NCBI RefSeq assembly: GCF_009923995.1
Contig: NZ_RFSK01000063.1
Location: 1 to 33,339 of the forward strand
DNA from: Janthinobacterium sp.
Lineage (GTDB): Bacteria; Pseudomonadota; Gammaproteobacteria; Burkholderiales; Burkholderiaceae_D
Direction of reading: 5' to 3'
DNA: 33,339 nucleotides
The first letter of the stretch is position 1; every line of letters begins with the position of its first letter. Below, one piece after another: positions 1 to 7,563 of the stretch. The notes under the pieces were generated by a model. It made no database searches. It was not told the origin of the DNA and was given only the letters and a program-made list of their open reading frames with translations. The translations under genes and the position numbers were made by a program.

Positions 1-24
1 AACCGGGCTAGCCCGGTTTTTTTT
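1..24 (+). terminator. Intrinsic terminator of a gene lying before the window
   Basis: An 8-base inverted repeat (AACCGGGC at 1-8, GCCCGGTT at 11-18) is followed directly by a run of T on the plus strand that ends at base 24. A GC-rich stem followed by a T tract is the usual rho-independent layout. It would end a plus-strand transcript entering from the left. The stem may begin before base 1, so its full length is unknown. Confidence 0.75.
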
Positions 25-95
25 CTTGCTTCAACCCCAAAAGCAAGAACCGGGGTCGTACCCTCAGGGTACGACCCCAGCTTTTGCAGCTGGGG
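25..95. repeat. Cluster of three palindromes (REP-like)
   Basis: Three further stem-loops follow the terminator. CTTGCTT (25-31) pairs with AAGCAAG (41-47). A perfect 12-bp stem with a 3-base loop runs 52-63/67-78 (GGGGTCGTACCC, loop TCA). CCCCAGC (75-81) pairs with GCTGGGG (89-95). The last two share bases 75-78, so they cannot form at the same time. The perfect palindrome resembles dispersed REP-type elements, but only one copy is in this window, so the repeat call is inference. It lies 3' of yaaA and could protect or end that transcript, although no T tract follows on the minus strand. Confidence 0.55.
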
Positions 96-117
96 GGCTT
101 TACCGATTCATGCGCGC

Positions 118-888
118 CTATTCGCCCACCTTGCGTCTAAATACCCAGCTGGTGTCGTTCGACGCTTCCGGCACGAAACCATAGCCATCGACGTCGAACT
201 GCTTCAGCTGTTCCGGATCGCGGATGGCGTTGACGGCCGCGTAGCGGGCCAGCATGCCGCGCGCGCGCTTGGCGTAGAAGGAAATGATTTTATACTTGCC
301 GTTCTTCCAGTCCTCGAACACGGGCGCGATGACGGGCACGTCCAGCTGGCGCGGCTTGACGGATTTGAAATATTCCTCGGAAGCAAGATTGACCAGCACC
401 TTGGCGCCCTGCTCCCTGGCCGTGCGGTTCAAACCTTCGGTAATGGTGTCGCCCCAGAACGCGTATAGATCCTTGCCGCGCGCCGTCGACAAGCGCGTGC
501 CCATTTCCAGGCGGTGCGGGTGGATCAGGTCGAGCGGACGCAGCAGGCCATACAGGCCCGACAGGATGCGCACCTGCGACTGGGCGTAGTCGAGCTGGGC
601 AGGCTGCAGGCTGCGCGCCTCGAAACCGGCGTACACGTCGCCATTGAAGGCCATGATGGCCTGGCGCGCATCATCGAGCCTGGGCGTCCAGGACGCATAG
701 CGGGCCACGTTGAGGGCGGACAAGGCGTCGGAAATACCCATCAGGCTGCCCACTTCGGCGGGCGAAAACTGGCGCATGCGGGCTATGAGCTGGGCGGAAT
801 GGTCGAGAAAATCGGGGGTGCTGTGCAACGTGGTTGTTGGCGGCGTCTCCAGGTCGAGACTCTTGGCGGGCGAAAGCACGATCAACAT
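118..888 (-). CDS. yaaA: Peroxide stress protein YaaA (DUF328/UPF0246)
   Basis: The 256-residue product has the normal YaaA length and family signatures: the N-terminus [17 protein letters not shown], the central [13 protein letters not shown], the [11 protein letters not shown] block and [13 protein letters not shown] near the C-terminus. In E. coli YaaA is cytoplasmic, belongs to the OxyR response and limits intracellular free iron during H2O2 stress; a DNA-binding role has also been reported for the fold. The gene diverges from the PIN-domain gene with only 30 bases between start codons. No good Shine-Dalgarno sequence precedes the ATG at 888, but the family N-terminus fixes the start. Identity is secure; the physiological role here is transferred from E. 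coli. Confidence 0.95.
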   Translation of the reverse strand: MLIVLSPAKSLDLETPPTTTLHSTPDFLDHSAQLIARMRQFSPAEVGSLMGISDALSALNVARYASWTPRLDDARQAIMAFNGDVYAGFEARSLQPAQLDYAQSQVRILSGLYGLLRPLDLIHPHRLEMGTRLSTARGKDLYAFWGDTITEGLNRTAREQGAKVLVNLASEEYFKSVKPRQLDVPVIAPVFEDWKNGKYKIISFYAKRARGMLARYAAVNAIRDPEQLKQFDVDGYGFVPEASNDTSWVFRRKVGE

Positions 889-918
889 AAATTATCACTA
901 CAGAATAGAATTGCCGAC

Positions 919-1353
919 ATGATACCTGCTCCACAAAAACTCGTCCTCGACACCAACGTCTGCCTCGACCTGTTCGTCTTCAACGACCCCCGCTGGGCGC
1001 CCCTGCTGGCGGCCATGGAAAGCGGCGCCGTGCACGCCATCACGCGCGAAGATTGCCGCGCGGAATATCTGGTCGTCCTGCATTACAAGCATCTGCCCCT
1101 CGATGAAGCCAGCCGCGCCGTCGCCGCCGCCCGCTTCGACGCCCACATCACGGTCGTGGCGCCGCCCGTCTCCGGCGTGCGCCTGCCCGTCTGCACGGAC
1201 AAGGATGACCAGAAATTCCTCGAACTGGCGCGCGACGCCAATGCCGACATCCTCATCACCAAGGACAAGGCCCTGCTGAAACTGGCCCGCAAGACGGCCA
1301 AGGCCGGCATGTTCAAGATCATGGTGCCGGAAGGCTGGGCCTTGCCGGGCTGA
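919..1353 (+). CDS. PIN-domain protein, putative toxin-like nuclease (COG1569 type)
   Basis: The 144-residue protein is a single PIN domain of the group often named 'putative toxin-antitoxin system toxin component, PIN family'. Acidic residues expected for the metal site are visible: D11 in VLDTNVCLDLF, E49 in EDCRAEYLVVL, and the acidic pair in CTDKDDQKFLELA followed by ADILITKDKALL. PIN domains are Mg2+/Mn2+-dependent ribonucleases. No antitoxin-like gene is adjacent: upstream is divergent yaaA and downstream an aminotransferase, so a classical VapBC pair is not supported. The open frame runs back to 514, but that part is antisense to yaaA and the PIN fold begins at the ATG at 919. There is no Shine-Dalgarno; TAGAAT at 906-911 would place transcription start almost on the ATG, so a leaderless mRNA is possible. 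Confidence 0.85.
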   Translation: MIPAPQKLVLDTNVCLDLFVFNDPRWAPLLAAMESGAVHAITREDCRAEYLVVLHYKHLPLDEASRAVAAARFDAHITVVAPPVSGVRLPVCTDKDDQKFLELARDANADILITKDKALLKLARKTAKAGMFKIMVPEGWALPG

Positions 1354-1435
1354 GCCAGCGAGGGCTGCACGGAACGCCACGCGCTGCGCTAGAATGGGAA
1401 ACGATTCCACTTTCCGCACCGCGACCCTACCGTTC

Positions 1436-2614
1436 ATGAACAGCCCGTCCCTGCCCTACACGACTCCCGCCCTGACCACCCGCTTGCCTCTCGTGGGCAC
1501 CACCGTGTTTACCCGCATGTCCAGCCTGGCGGTCCAGCACGGCGCCGTCAACCTGGGCCAGGGCTTTCCCGATTTCGATTGCGACCCGGCCCTGGTCGAG
1601 CTGGTCAGCGGCGCCATGCGCGCCGGCCACAACCAGTATCCCATGATGACGGGCGCCGCCCCCCTGCGCGAGGCCATCGCCGCGAAGATCGCCAGCCTGT
1701 ACGGCCACACCTACGATGCGGGCACGGAAATCACCGTCACGGCCGGCGCCACGCAGGCGCTGACCACGGCGATTTTATGCTGCGTGCACCCGGGCGACGA
1801 AGTCATCGTCATCGAACCGGCCTACGACAGCTACCTGCCCGCCATCGCCCTGGCCGGCGGCGTGCCCGTGCTGGTGTCCATGGAAGTGGGCGAGCAAGGC
1901 TACAGCGTGCCGTGGGACAAGCTGGCCGCCGCCGTCAGCCCCAAGACGCGCTTGATCATCATCAATACGCCCCACAATCCGACGGGCACCATCCTGCGCC
2001 CGGCCGACATCGCCGCGCTGACCGACATCGTGCGCGGCACGCAAATCCTCATCCTGTCCGATGAAGTCTACGAACACATGGTCTACGACGGCGTGCGCCA
2101 TGAATCGCTGAGCCGCCACCCGGAACTGGCCGCGCGCAGCTTCATCGCCTCCAGCTTCGGCAAGACGTACCACGTGACGGGCTGGAAAGTGGGCTACGTG
2201 GCGGCACCAGCGGCCCTGACGGCGGAATTTCGCAAGGTGCACCAGTACAACGTGTTTACCGTCAACACGCCCATGCAGCACGGCATCGCCGGCTACATGG
2301 CCGCGCCGCAGCCCTACCTGGACTTGCCCGCGTTTTACCAGCGCAAGCGCGATCTGTTCCGCGACGGCCTGGCGGGCAGCCGTTTTACCCTGCTGCCGGC
2401 CGACGGCACGTATTTCCAGTGCGTGCGTTACGATGCCATTTCGCAAGAGAGCGAAGCGCAGTTCGCCGAATGGCTGACGGCGGAAATCAAGGTGGCCGCC
2501 ATTCCCGTCTCCGCGTTCTATGCGCAGGGCAAGGAATCGGGCATCGTGCGCTTCTGCTTCGCCAAGCAGGACGATACCTTGCGCCTGGCGCTGGAGCGCC
2601 TGCGCAGCATATAA
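1436..2614 (+). CDS. ybdL: Pyridoxal-phosphate methionine aminotransferase (YbdL-like)
   Basis: This 392-residue class I/II aminotransferase has the fold-type I landmarks: NLGQGFPDFD near the N-terminus, the NTPHNPTG segment, the LSDEVYEHMVYD block, and the PLP Schiff-base lysine K243 in SSFGKTYHVTGWKVGY. Length and the GQGFPDFD motif fit the KAT/YbdL group, which transaminates methionine and aromatic amino acids with 2-oxo acids in the cytoplasm. An in-frame ATG at 1394 would add 14 residues, but family alignment favours the ATG at 1436 (MNSPSLPYTTPAL). It follows the PIN gene by 82 bases and precedes the HD-GYP-like gene by 47. Substrate preference is inferred from the family only. Confidence 0.88.
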   Translation: MNSPSLPYTTPALTTRLPLVGTTVFTRMSSLAVQHGAVNLGQGFPDFDCDPALVELVSGAMRAGHNQYPMMTGAAPLREAIAAKIASLYGHTYDAGTEITVTAGATQALTTAILCCVHPGDEVIVIEPAYDSYLPAIALAGGVPVLVSMEVGEQGYSVPWDKLAAAVSPKTRLIIINTPHNPTGTILRPADIAALTDIVRGTQILILSDEVYEHMVYDGVRHESLSRHPELAARSFIASSFGKTYHVTGWKVGYVAAPAALTAEFRKVHQYNVFTVNTPMQHGIAGYMAAPQPYLDLPAFYQRKRDLFRDGLAGSRFTLLPADGTYFQCVRYDAISQESEAQFAEWLTAEIKVAAIPVSAFYAQGKESGIVRFCFAKQDDTLRLALERLRSI

Positions 2615-2661
2615 CCGAGCATTGAGCATGGCTCCGCTGCGGCGGGGCAAAGGATGACAGC

Positions 2662-3765
2662 ATGGTACAGCGTCGCATCGGCCCGGCCGACCTGGTTCCC
2701 GGCGAACCCCTGCCCTGGGATCTGTTCCTGGCGGACCATAGTGCCGGCCCGCAACTACGCAAGGGCCAGATCATTACGGATGGCACCCAGCTGGGGCGGC
2801 TATTGCAGCTGGGCCTGTACGTGGGCGCGCCGGACCAGCCTTCCGTCCTGCGCCTGCTGAACGAAGCGGCGCAGCGCCTGGAACGGCTGCTGCTGGACTT
2901 GCGCAGCGAAAACAATGCCGAGCGCGACGTGCGCGACATCGCCCGCGAACTGCTGCGCGCGCTCGAACACGATGCAGACATCGCCCTGGCCAGCATCCTG
3001 CTCAACCAGATCGCCGGCAGCTATGCCGTGCGCCACTGCATCGAAACAGCGCTGCTGGCCATGCTCGTGGGCCGCAGCATGCACAAGTCCCACGACGAGC
3101 TGCTGCTGATCGGCGCCGCCGCCCTGACCATGAACGTGGGCATGCTGCGCCACCACGACAGCTTCCAGGACCGCCGCGGCCCCCTGAACGACGAGGAAAT
3201 GCGCATCGTGCGCCAGCATCCGCAGGAAAGCGAGGAACTGCTGCGCTGCGCCGGCGTCGACGACGAGGAATGGCTCAGCTGCGTGCTGCTGCACCATGAA
3301 AACGACGACGGCAGCGGCTATCCGCAGGGGCGCACGGCCGATGAAATCCTGCAGAACGCCAAGCTGATCGGCCTGGCCGACCGCTATTGCGCCCGCGTCT
3401 CGGCGCGCAACTACCGCCGCTCCATCCTGCCGGACCAGGCGCTGCAGCACATCTTCCTCGACCAGGGCGTGCCCATCGATCCGCTGCTGGGCGAACAGTT
3501 CGTCAAGCTGCTGGGCAAGTATCCACCCGGCACCCTGGTCCGCCTGCGCAGCGGCGAACTGGGCGTCGTCACGCAACGGGGTGCCGCCCACGTGCACCCG
3601 CTGAGCGACCCGCTGGGCGCGCCCCTGGCCGCCGCCGAACTGGCCCAGCTGGCCCCGCGCGACACGGCCGACAGCCGCTTTGCCATCGTGTCCTCGCTGC
3701 ACGAGGACGACGCGGGCCTGCATTTCAGCATGCGGCACGTGTGGGGCGACGAAGCGCGGCTGTAA
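2662..3765 (+). CDS. Degenerate HD-GYP domain protein
   Basis: The 367-residue protein has an N-terminal segment of about 110 residues of the type seen before HD-GYP domains, then a HD-GYP domain. HD-GYP proteins hydrolyse c-di-GMP with a di- or tri-iron site. Here the first histidine helix (RHCIETALLA) and the HHENDDGSGYPQG block (H211, H212, GYP at 219-221) are kept. The central HD pair is replaced: the sequence reads AALTMNVGML with M157-N158 where HDIGK is expected. Loss of this pair should remove core metal ligands, so the protein is probably a c-di-GMP or partner sensor rather than an active phosphodiesterase. The C-terminal about 90 residues (GTLVRLRSGELGVV) resemble the tail of other HD-GYP proteins. 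It ends 7 bases from the convergent DUF2625 gene. Confidence 0.85.
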   Translation: MVQRRIGPADLVPGEPLPWDLFLADHSAGPQLRKGQIITDGTQLGRLLQLGLYVGAPDQPSVLRLLNEAAQRLERLLLDLRSENNAERDVRDIARELLRALEHDADIALASILLNQIAGSYAVRHCIETALLAMLVGRSMHKSHDELLLIGAAALTMNVGMLRHHDSFQDRRGPLNDEEMRIVRQHPQESEELLRCAGVDDEEWLSCVLLHHENDDGSGYPQGRTADEILQNAKLIGLADRYCARVSARNYRRSILPDQALQHIFLDQGVPIDPLLGEQFVKLLGKYPPGTLVRLRSGELGVVTQRGAAHVHPLSDPLGAPLAAAELAQLAPRDTADSRFAIVSSLHEDDAGLHFSMRHVWGDEARL

Positions 3766-3772
3766 ATCAGCC

Positions 3773-4435
3773 TCAGCGCTTGCCCGCCCGCGCATCCGGC
3801 AAGGTCTGTTGCAGATCAAGGTTGAGCGCCCACTGCTCCGCCACCGGAATGGCGCGCCGCGAACTGGTCTTGAGGGAACCTTCCTGCGTCCACAGAAAGG
3901 GATAAAAAGTCAGACACAGTTCGCCGGACAAGGGCAATTCGTCAAAGTCCGCCGCCGCGCCGGGCTGCCGGCCGTAAAACTGCCGCAGCTGGCGGGTAAA
4001 GGCCCATGCGACAAACGCCGTGAAACCGATCTCCAGCGCTTCCCACGCCAGTGTCTCGGGTGCAAAGTAATACATCTTGCCCTGGTCCGGCCCGAGCGCA
4101 CCGCCGTTGATGGCAAAGAAGCCGCCCAGCACGTCGTCGGCCACCAGCAGAAAACCCTCGGCCCTTCCTTCATTCCACGTAGCAATGTTCCGGCCGAGCT
4201 TGCCATGTCCCGAGCCCAGTATCCGGAGCCAGCCGTCATCCACCAGGATGCCCCCCGTTTCATAGGCGATCGCGCCCAGGGGCGAGCGCGTGGTGACCTG
4301 CAGACTCAGCAGCACATCGTCCCTGCCGGCCGAGGGTGGCAGCAATTCCACCGGGATGTCGGCCTCGCCGGCCCATTGCCGGATCAGCGGAAACGCCGGA
4401 TCGTCCCTATCCAATAATTCATTCAATGTACGCAT
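3773..4435 (-). CDS. DUF2625 domain protein
   Basis: The 220-residue soluble protein matches the DUF2625 family by recognisable blocks: MRTLNELLDRDDPAF at the start, GAIAYETGGILVDDGWLRILGSG, WNEGRAEGFLLVADDVLGGFFAINGG, and GKMYYFAPETLAWEALE. The family occurs as single-domain proteins of about this length with no established biochemical role. No signal peptide or membrane segment is seen. The gene converges with the HD-GYP-like gene and diverges from the araC-type gene. Its ATG at 4435 is preceded by two AAGGT ribosome-binding sequences, 3 and 8 bases away, which lead into an 8-bp tandem repeat that multiplies the same motif. Function unknown. Confidence 0.82.
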   Translation of the reverse strand: MRTLNELLDRDDPAFPLIRQWAGEADIPVELLPPSAGRDDVLLSLQVTTRSPLGAIAYETGGILVDDGWLRILGSGHGKLGRNIATWNEGRAEGFLLVADDVLGGFFAINGGALGPDQGKMYYFAPETLAWEALEIGFTAFVAWAFTRQLRQFYGRQPGAAADFDELPLSGELCLTFYPFLWTQEGSLKTSSRRAIPVAEQWALNLDLQQTLPDARAGKR

Positions 4436-4443
4436 TGCACCTT

Positions 4444-4475
4444 ACCTTATGACCTTATGACCTTATGACCTTATC
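4444..4475. repeat. 8-bp tandem repeat in the leader of the DUF2625 gene
   Basis: The unit ACCTTATG occurs three times in a row and a fourth time with a final C (4444-4451, 4452-4459, 4460-4467, 4468-4475). Read on the minus strand each unit gives CATAAGGT, so every copy carries an AAGGT Shine-Dalgarno-like core upstream of the ATG at 4435. Copy number could change by slippage. Because the copies lie upstream of the nearest ribosome-binding site, gain or loss would not alter its spacing; an effect on leader length or promoter spacing is only a possibility. Confidence 0.85.
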
Positions 4476-4695
4476 GATGACCGCTGCCGGCGTCCAGTGT
4501 CGCTGGCGGCATCTGGACGCGCCGCAGATTTTACACAGCCACATGCCTGCACGCCTGCCACCGGCCACGCAAAGCCGGCCTGACGCCGCCGTCCGGCATG
4601 CCGTGCATTCCCCGGAATCGACCGTTCATCCCGCGCGTGGCGCCATTCGTCGTCCCGCGCTCGCCCGCCAGGGCGGCCGCGCATACCATGCCGAT

Positions 4696-5547
4696 ATGAC
4701 CACTCCACTCCAGTTCAAGTCCGGCCAATTCTATGGCGACGTGCATCACGGCGCGCGCGGCAGCATTTTCGATATCCGCCGCCTGAAGGCCACGCGTGAA
4801 GAGGATGAAGTCGAAACGCACCGGCATGACGATGCCCATTTCGTCTTCGTCCTGTCCGGCACGTATATTTCCAGCGCCCTGCACGCCCCGCCGCGCGCGC
4901 CTTCGCCCACCCTCGTCTTCAATCCGGCCGGCACGACGCACCGCGACCGCTTCGTCGATGGCAAGGGCAGTTTCATGACGGTATCGCTCGACCCCGCCCT
5001 GCTGTCGGGCGCCGAGGAAGTGCATGCGGCCCAGGAATGCGCCACCGTGTTGCGCGATACGGCCAGCGCGGCGGCCGCGTTCCGGCTCGCGTGCGAAGTG
5101 AGCCGCGGCGGCGACGGTGCCTTGCTCGAAGCGGGCGCGTGGGAGATGCTGGCCAGCCTGCACAAGGCGCCCCGGCAGGCGCGCCCCGCCCTGCCCGGCT
5201 GGGCGCACCAGGCCTATGAAGCCGTGATGGACCTGGCCAATGACACGCATCTGCGCATCGCCGACGTGGCCGCCGCCCTGGGCGTGCATCCCGTGCACCT
5301 GGCCCGAGTGTTCCGCCAGGCCTGGGGCTGTTCGCCGGGCGACCTGCTGCGCTGGCGCCGCGTCGACCAGGCCTGCGGCCTGCTGGGCCGCCCGGAACTG
5401 AGCATGGCCGACGTGGCGCTGAGCGTGGGCTTTGCCGACCAGAGCCACATGAGCCGCGCCTTCCAGGCCCGCTACGGCATGACGCCGAGCAACTATCGTC
5501 GCCAAATGTTTCAAACGTCCAAGACAATGCCCAGACTGCAAGACTAG
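4696..5547 (+). CDS. AraC-family transcriptional regulator
   Basis: The 283-residue protein has an N-terminal cupin-like sensing half (HRHDDAHFVFVLSG, then FNPAGTTHRDRF) and a C-terminal AraC/XylS DNA-binding region with two helix-turn-helix motifs (LRIADVAAALGVHPVHLARVF and MADVALSVGFADQSHMSRAF), ending in the family signature YGMTPSNYRRQ. The open frame extends upstream to 4465, but the added 77 residues are Arg/Pro-rich with no family likeness, so the ATG at 4696 is chosen; no clear Shine-Dalgarno precedes either. The serine hydrolase gene begins 31 bases downstream on the same strand and may be its target or share its transcript. The ligand is unknown. Confidence 0.9.
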   Translation: MTTPLQFKSGQFYGDVHHGARGSIFDIRRLKATREEDEVETHRHDDAHFVFVLSGTYISSALHAPPRAPSPTLVFNPAGTTHRDRFVDGKGSFMTVSLDPALLSGAEEVHAAQECATVLRDTASAAAAFRLACEVSRGGDGALLEAGAWEMLASLHKAPRQARPALPGWAHQAYEAVMDLANDTHLRIADVAAALGVHPVHLARVFRQAWGCSPGDLLRWRRVDQACGLLGRPELSMADVALSVGFADQSHMSRAFQARYGMTPSNYRRQMFQTSKTMPRLQD

Positions 5548-5577
5548 ACTGCCCTTTTCCAACCCTGGAGCACACCC

Positions 5578-6612
5578 ATGTTACGATACCTTCCCCTTCT
5601 TCTGGCCTTCGGCGGCAGCGTCCACGCGGGCGAACTGGACGGCGTCACCACCGCCATCGAAGCGGGCGACTACAAGCAGATCACCAGCGTCGTCGTGGCG
5701 CAGCATGGTAAGCTGCTCTACGAACACTACTTCGACAAGGATGGCGCCGAAAGCCTGCGCAACACGCGCTCGGTTGGCAAGACGGTGGCCGGCATGCTGG
5801 TCGGCCTGGCCATCGAGCGCAAGCTCTTGCGTGCCGACACGCCCGTCCTGCCCTACTTTCCGGAACTGCGCCCGCTGGCCCATGCCGACCCGCGCAAGGA
5901 CAAGATCACGGTCGAGGATTTCCTGACCATGAGCTCGCTGCTTGAATGCGACGACGACAACCAGCATTCGCGCGGCAACGAAGAACGCATGTATCTCGTG
6001 GAAGACTGGAGCCGCTTCGTGGCGGACCTGCCGATCCGCGGCTTTCCCGAATGGCAGCCCCGTCCCGAGCAATCGCCGTATGGCCGCGCCTGGAGCTATT
6101 GCACGGCCGGCGTAACGCTGCTGGGGCCGCTGCTCGAAAAGGTGAGCGGCCAGGGCGTGCCGGACTTCGCCGCCGCCAACCTGTTCCAGCCGCTGGGCAT
6201 CGACAAGGTGAAATGGCAATTCCAGCCCAAGGGCAGCGCCATGACGGGCGGCGGCTTGCAGCTGCGCAGCGTCGATCTGATGAAGCTAGGCCAGCTCTAC
6301 CTCGACGGCGGGCGCTGGCATGGCAGGCAGGTGATGCCGGCCGAATGGGTCAAGCGCTCGATCGCGCCCCACGCGAACGCGCGCGAAGGCATGGACTATG
6401 GCTACCTGTGGTGGCTGCAACCGTTCACGGCCAACGGCCGCACGGTGCAAAGCTATGGGATGGCGGGCTCCGGCGGCAATAAGGTGCTGGTCCTGCCGGA
6501 ACTCGATGCCGTGGTCGTCATCACCACGACCAACTTCCAGGTGCGCGACGCCCATGGACTCAGCGAAAAATTGCTAACCAAGCTGATCCTGCCGGCATTG
6601 ATGCGCCCGTGA
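5578..6612 (+). CDS. Exported serine hydrolase of the beta-lactamase class C fold
   Basis: The 344-residue protein starts with a short signal peptide (MLRYLPLLLAFGGSVHAG, predicted cleavage after HA). The catalytic S-x-x-K is S65-V-G-K68 in RNTRSVGKTVAGML. The second motif reads Y174-C-T in WSYCTAG instead of the canonical Y-x-N, and the third element appears as GSGGN (297-301) where classical enzymes have K-T/S-G. The layout is that of the 'beta-lactamase/6-aminohexanoate dimer hydrolase/esterase' superfamily, so esterase, peptidase or amidase activity is as likely as beta-lactam hydrolysis. A GGAG ribosome-binding site lies 7 bases before the ATG. It follows the araC-type gene closely. Confidence 0.88.
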   Translation: MLRYLPLLLAFGGSVHAGELDGVTTAIEAGDYKQITSVVVAQHGKLLYEHYFDKDGAESLRNTRSVGKTVAGMLVGLAIERKLLRADTPVLPYFPELRPLAHADPRKDKITVEDFLTMSSLLECDDDNQHSRGNEERMYLVEDWSRFVADLPIRGFPEWQPRPEQSPYGRAWSYCTAGVTLLGPLLEKVSGQGVPDFAAANLFQPLGIDKVKWQFQPKGSAMTGGGLQLRSVDLMKLGQLYLDGGRWHGRQVMPAEWVKRSIAPHANAREGMDYGYLWWLQPFTANGRTVQSYGMAGSGGNKVLVLPELDAVVVITTTNFQVRDAHGLSEKLLTKLILPALMRP

Positions 6613-6656
6613 AGCCATGCTTTTTACAGGCGTCAACTACGCCGCAGTCCATGCGT

Positions 6657-6717
6657 GAGCACGAAAGGAAACACGCTCGCGTGCTCTTCATTCTCGAAGA
6701 CGCGCAAGCGCGTCTTC
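6657..6717 (+). promoter_or_regulatory. Hairpin-rich leader before the aminoglycoside phosphotransferase gene
   Basis: In the 121-base gap between the hydrolase stop and the APH start, GAGCACG (6657-6663) can pair with CGTGCTC (6680-6686). An overlapping alternative pairs CACG (6672-6675) with CGTG (6680-6683). Next comes a perfect 9-bp stem with a 4-base loop: GAAGACGCG (6696-6704), CAAG, CGCGTCTTC (6709-6717). This ends 16 bases before the APH ATG and is followed by CTGCCGGGAAAA rather than a T tract, so it is not a typical intrinsic terminator. The mutually exclusive stems could be an attenuator-like leader, but that is inference. Confidence 0.45.
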
Positions 6718-6733
6718 CTGCCGGGAAAATCAC

Positions 6734-7549
6734 ATGACAACCTCCAGACGCGAACGCCGCACTGCGCCGGCGCCCTTGCCACCCGACCTGTCCCTGCGCC
6801 TTGACGGATATCAATGGGCGCGCGACACCGTCGGCGAATCGGGCGCGGCCGTCTACCGCCTGCATGGCCGGCCCGGCGCGCCGGAGCTGTTCCTGAAACA
6901 TGGCCGGAATGACGTCGCCGGCATGCTGGCGGACGAAATGGCGCGGCTGCGGTGGCTGCGGCAGCACCTGCCCGTGCCCGCCGTCGAACAGTTCACCTGG
7001 ACAACGGACCAGGCATGGCTGCTGATGACGGCCATGCCGGGAAAAACGGCATACCAGCTGCTGCAAGCGGACCCGGGACAAGGTCCTGCCGTCGTCGACG
7101 CGCTCGCGGCCTTCTTGCGCCGCCTGCATGCCATCCCCGCGAGCGCCTGCCCCTTCGACAGCGGGCATGGCGCCAGGCTGCGCCTGGCCCGCCAGCGCAT
7201 CGATGCGGGCCTCGTCGATACCGATGATTTTGATGCGGAACGCGCGGGCTGGACGGCGGAACAGGTATGGCAGGCGATACAGGACTGCCTGCCCCTCGCG
7301 CCCGACCCCGTGGTGACGCATGGGGATTTTTCGCTGGATAACCTGCTCATGCATGAAGGCCAGGTCGTCGGCTGCATCGATGTCGGCCGCGCCGGCGTGG
7401 CCGACCGCTACCAGGACCTGGCCATCCTGTGGAACTGCCTGGGCGAGTTTGGCGCCGAGCTGCAGGACAGGCTTTTCGCGCGCTACGGCTTGCCCGCGCC
7501 GGACCAGCACAGGCAGCGCTTCCACTTGCTGCTCGACGAGCTGTTCTGA
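6734..7549 (+). CDS. Aminoglycoside O-phosphotransferase of APH(3') type
   Basis: The 271-residue protein has the size and motif order of APH(3') enzymes, which transfer phosphate from a nucleoside triphosphate to the 3'-hydroxyl of kanamycin/neomycin-class drugs. Visible are a nucleotide loop (GESGAAVYRL), the ATP-anchoring lysine in ELFLKHG, the Brenner motif HGDFSLDN with catalytic D198 and N203, the metal-binding D216 in CIDVGRAGVADRYQD, and the family C-terminus LLLDELF. All expected catalytic residues are present. It sits among ordinary chromosomal genes with no transposon or integron nearby, so it looks intrinsic rather than recently acquired. The drug spectrum cannot be told from sequence. 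The gene ends 14 bases from the convergent small exported protein. Confidence 0.9.
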   Translation: MTTSRRERRTAPAPLPPDLSLRLDGYQWARDTVGESGAAVYRLHGRPGAPELFLKHGRNDVAGMLADEMARLRWLRQHLPVPAVEQFTWTTDQAWLLMTAMPGKTAYQLLQADPGQGPAVVDALAAFLRRLHAIPASACPFDSGHGARLRLARQRIDAGLVDTDDFDAERAGWTAEQVWQAIQDCLPLAPDPVVTHGDFSLDNLLMHEGQVVGCIDVGRAGVADRYQDLAILWNCLGEFGAELQDRLFARYGLPAPDQHRQRFHLLLDELF

Positions 7550-7563
7550 CGCCAGGCCGTTGC

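Noticed and set aside
889..918. GATAAT box (complement of 891-896) as the yaaA promoter
   Set aside because: It lies only 2 bases before the yaaA ATG, so transcription would start inside the gene.
6696..6717. Perfect hairpin as an intrinsic terminator of the serine hydrolase gene
   Set aside because: No T tract follows the stem; it is kept only as a possible leader structure.
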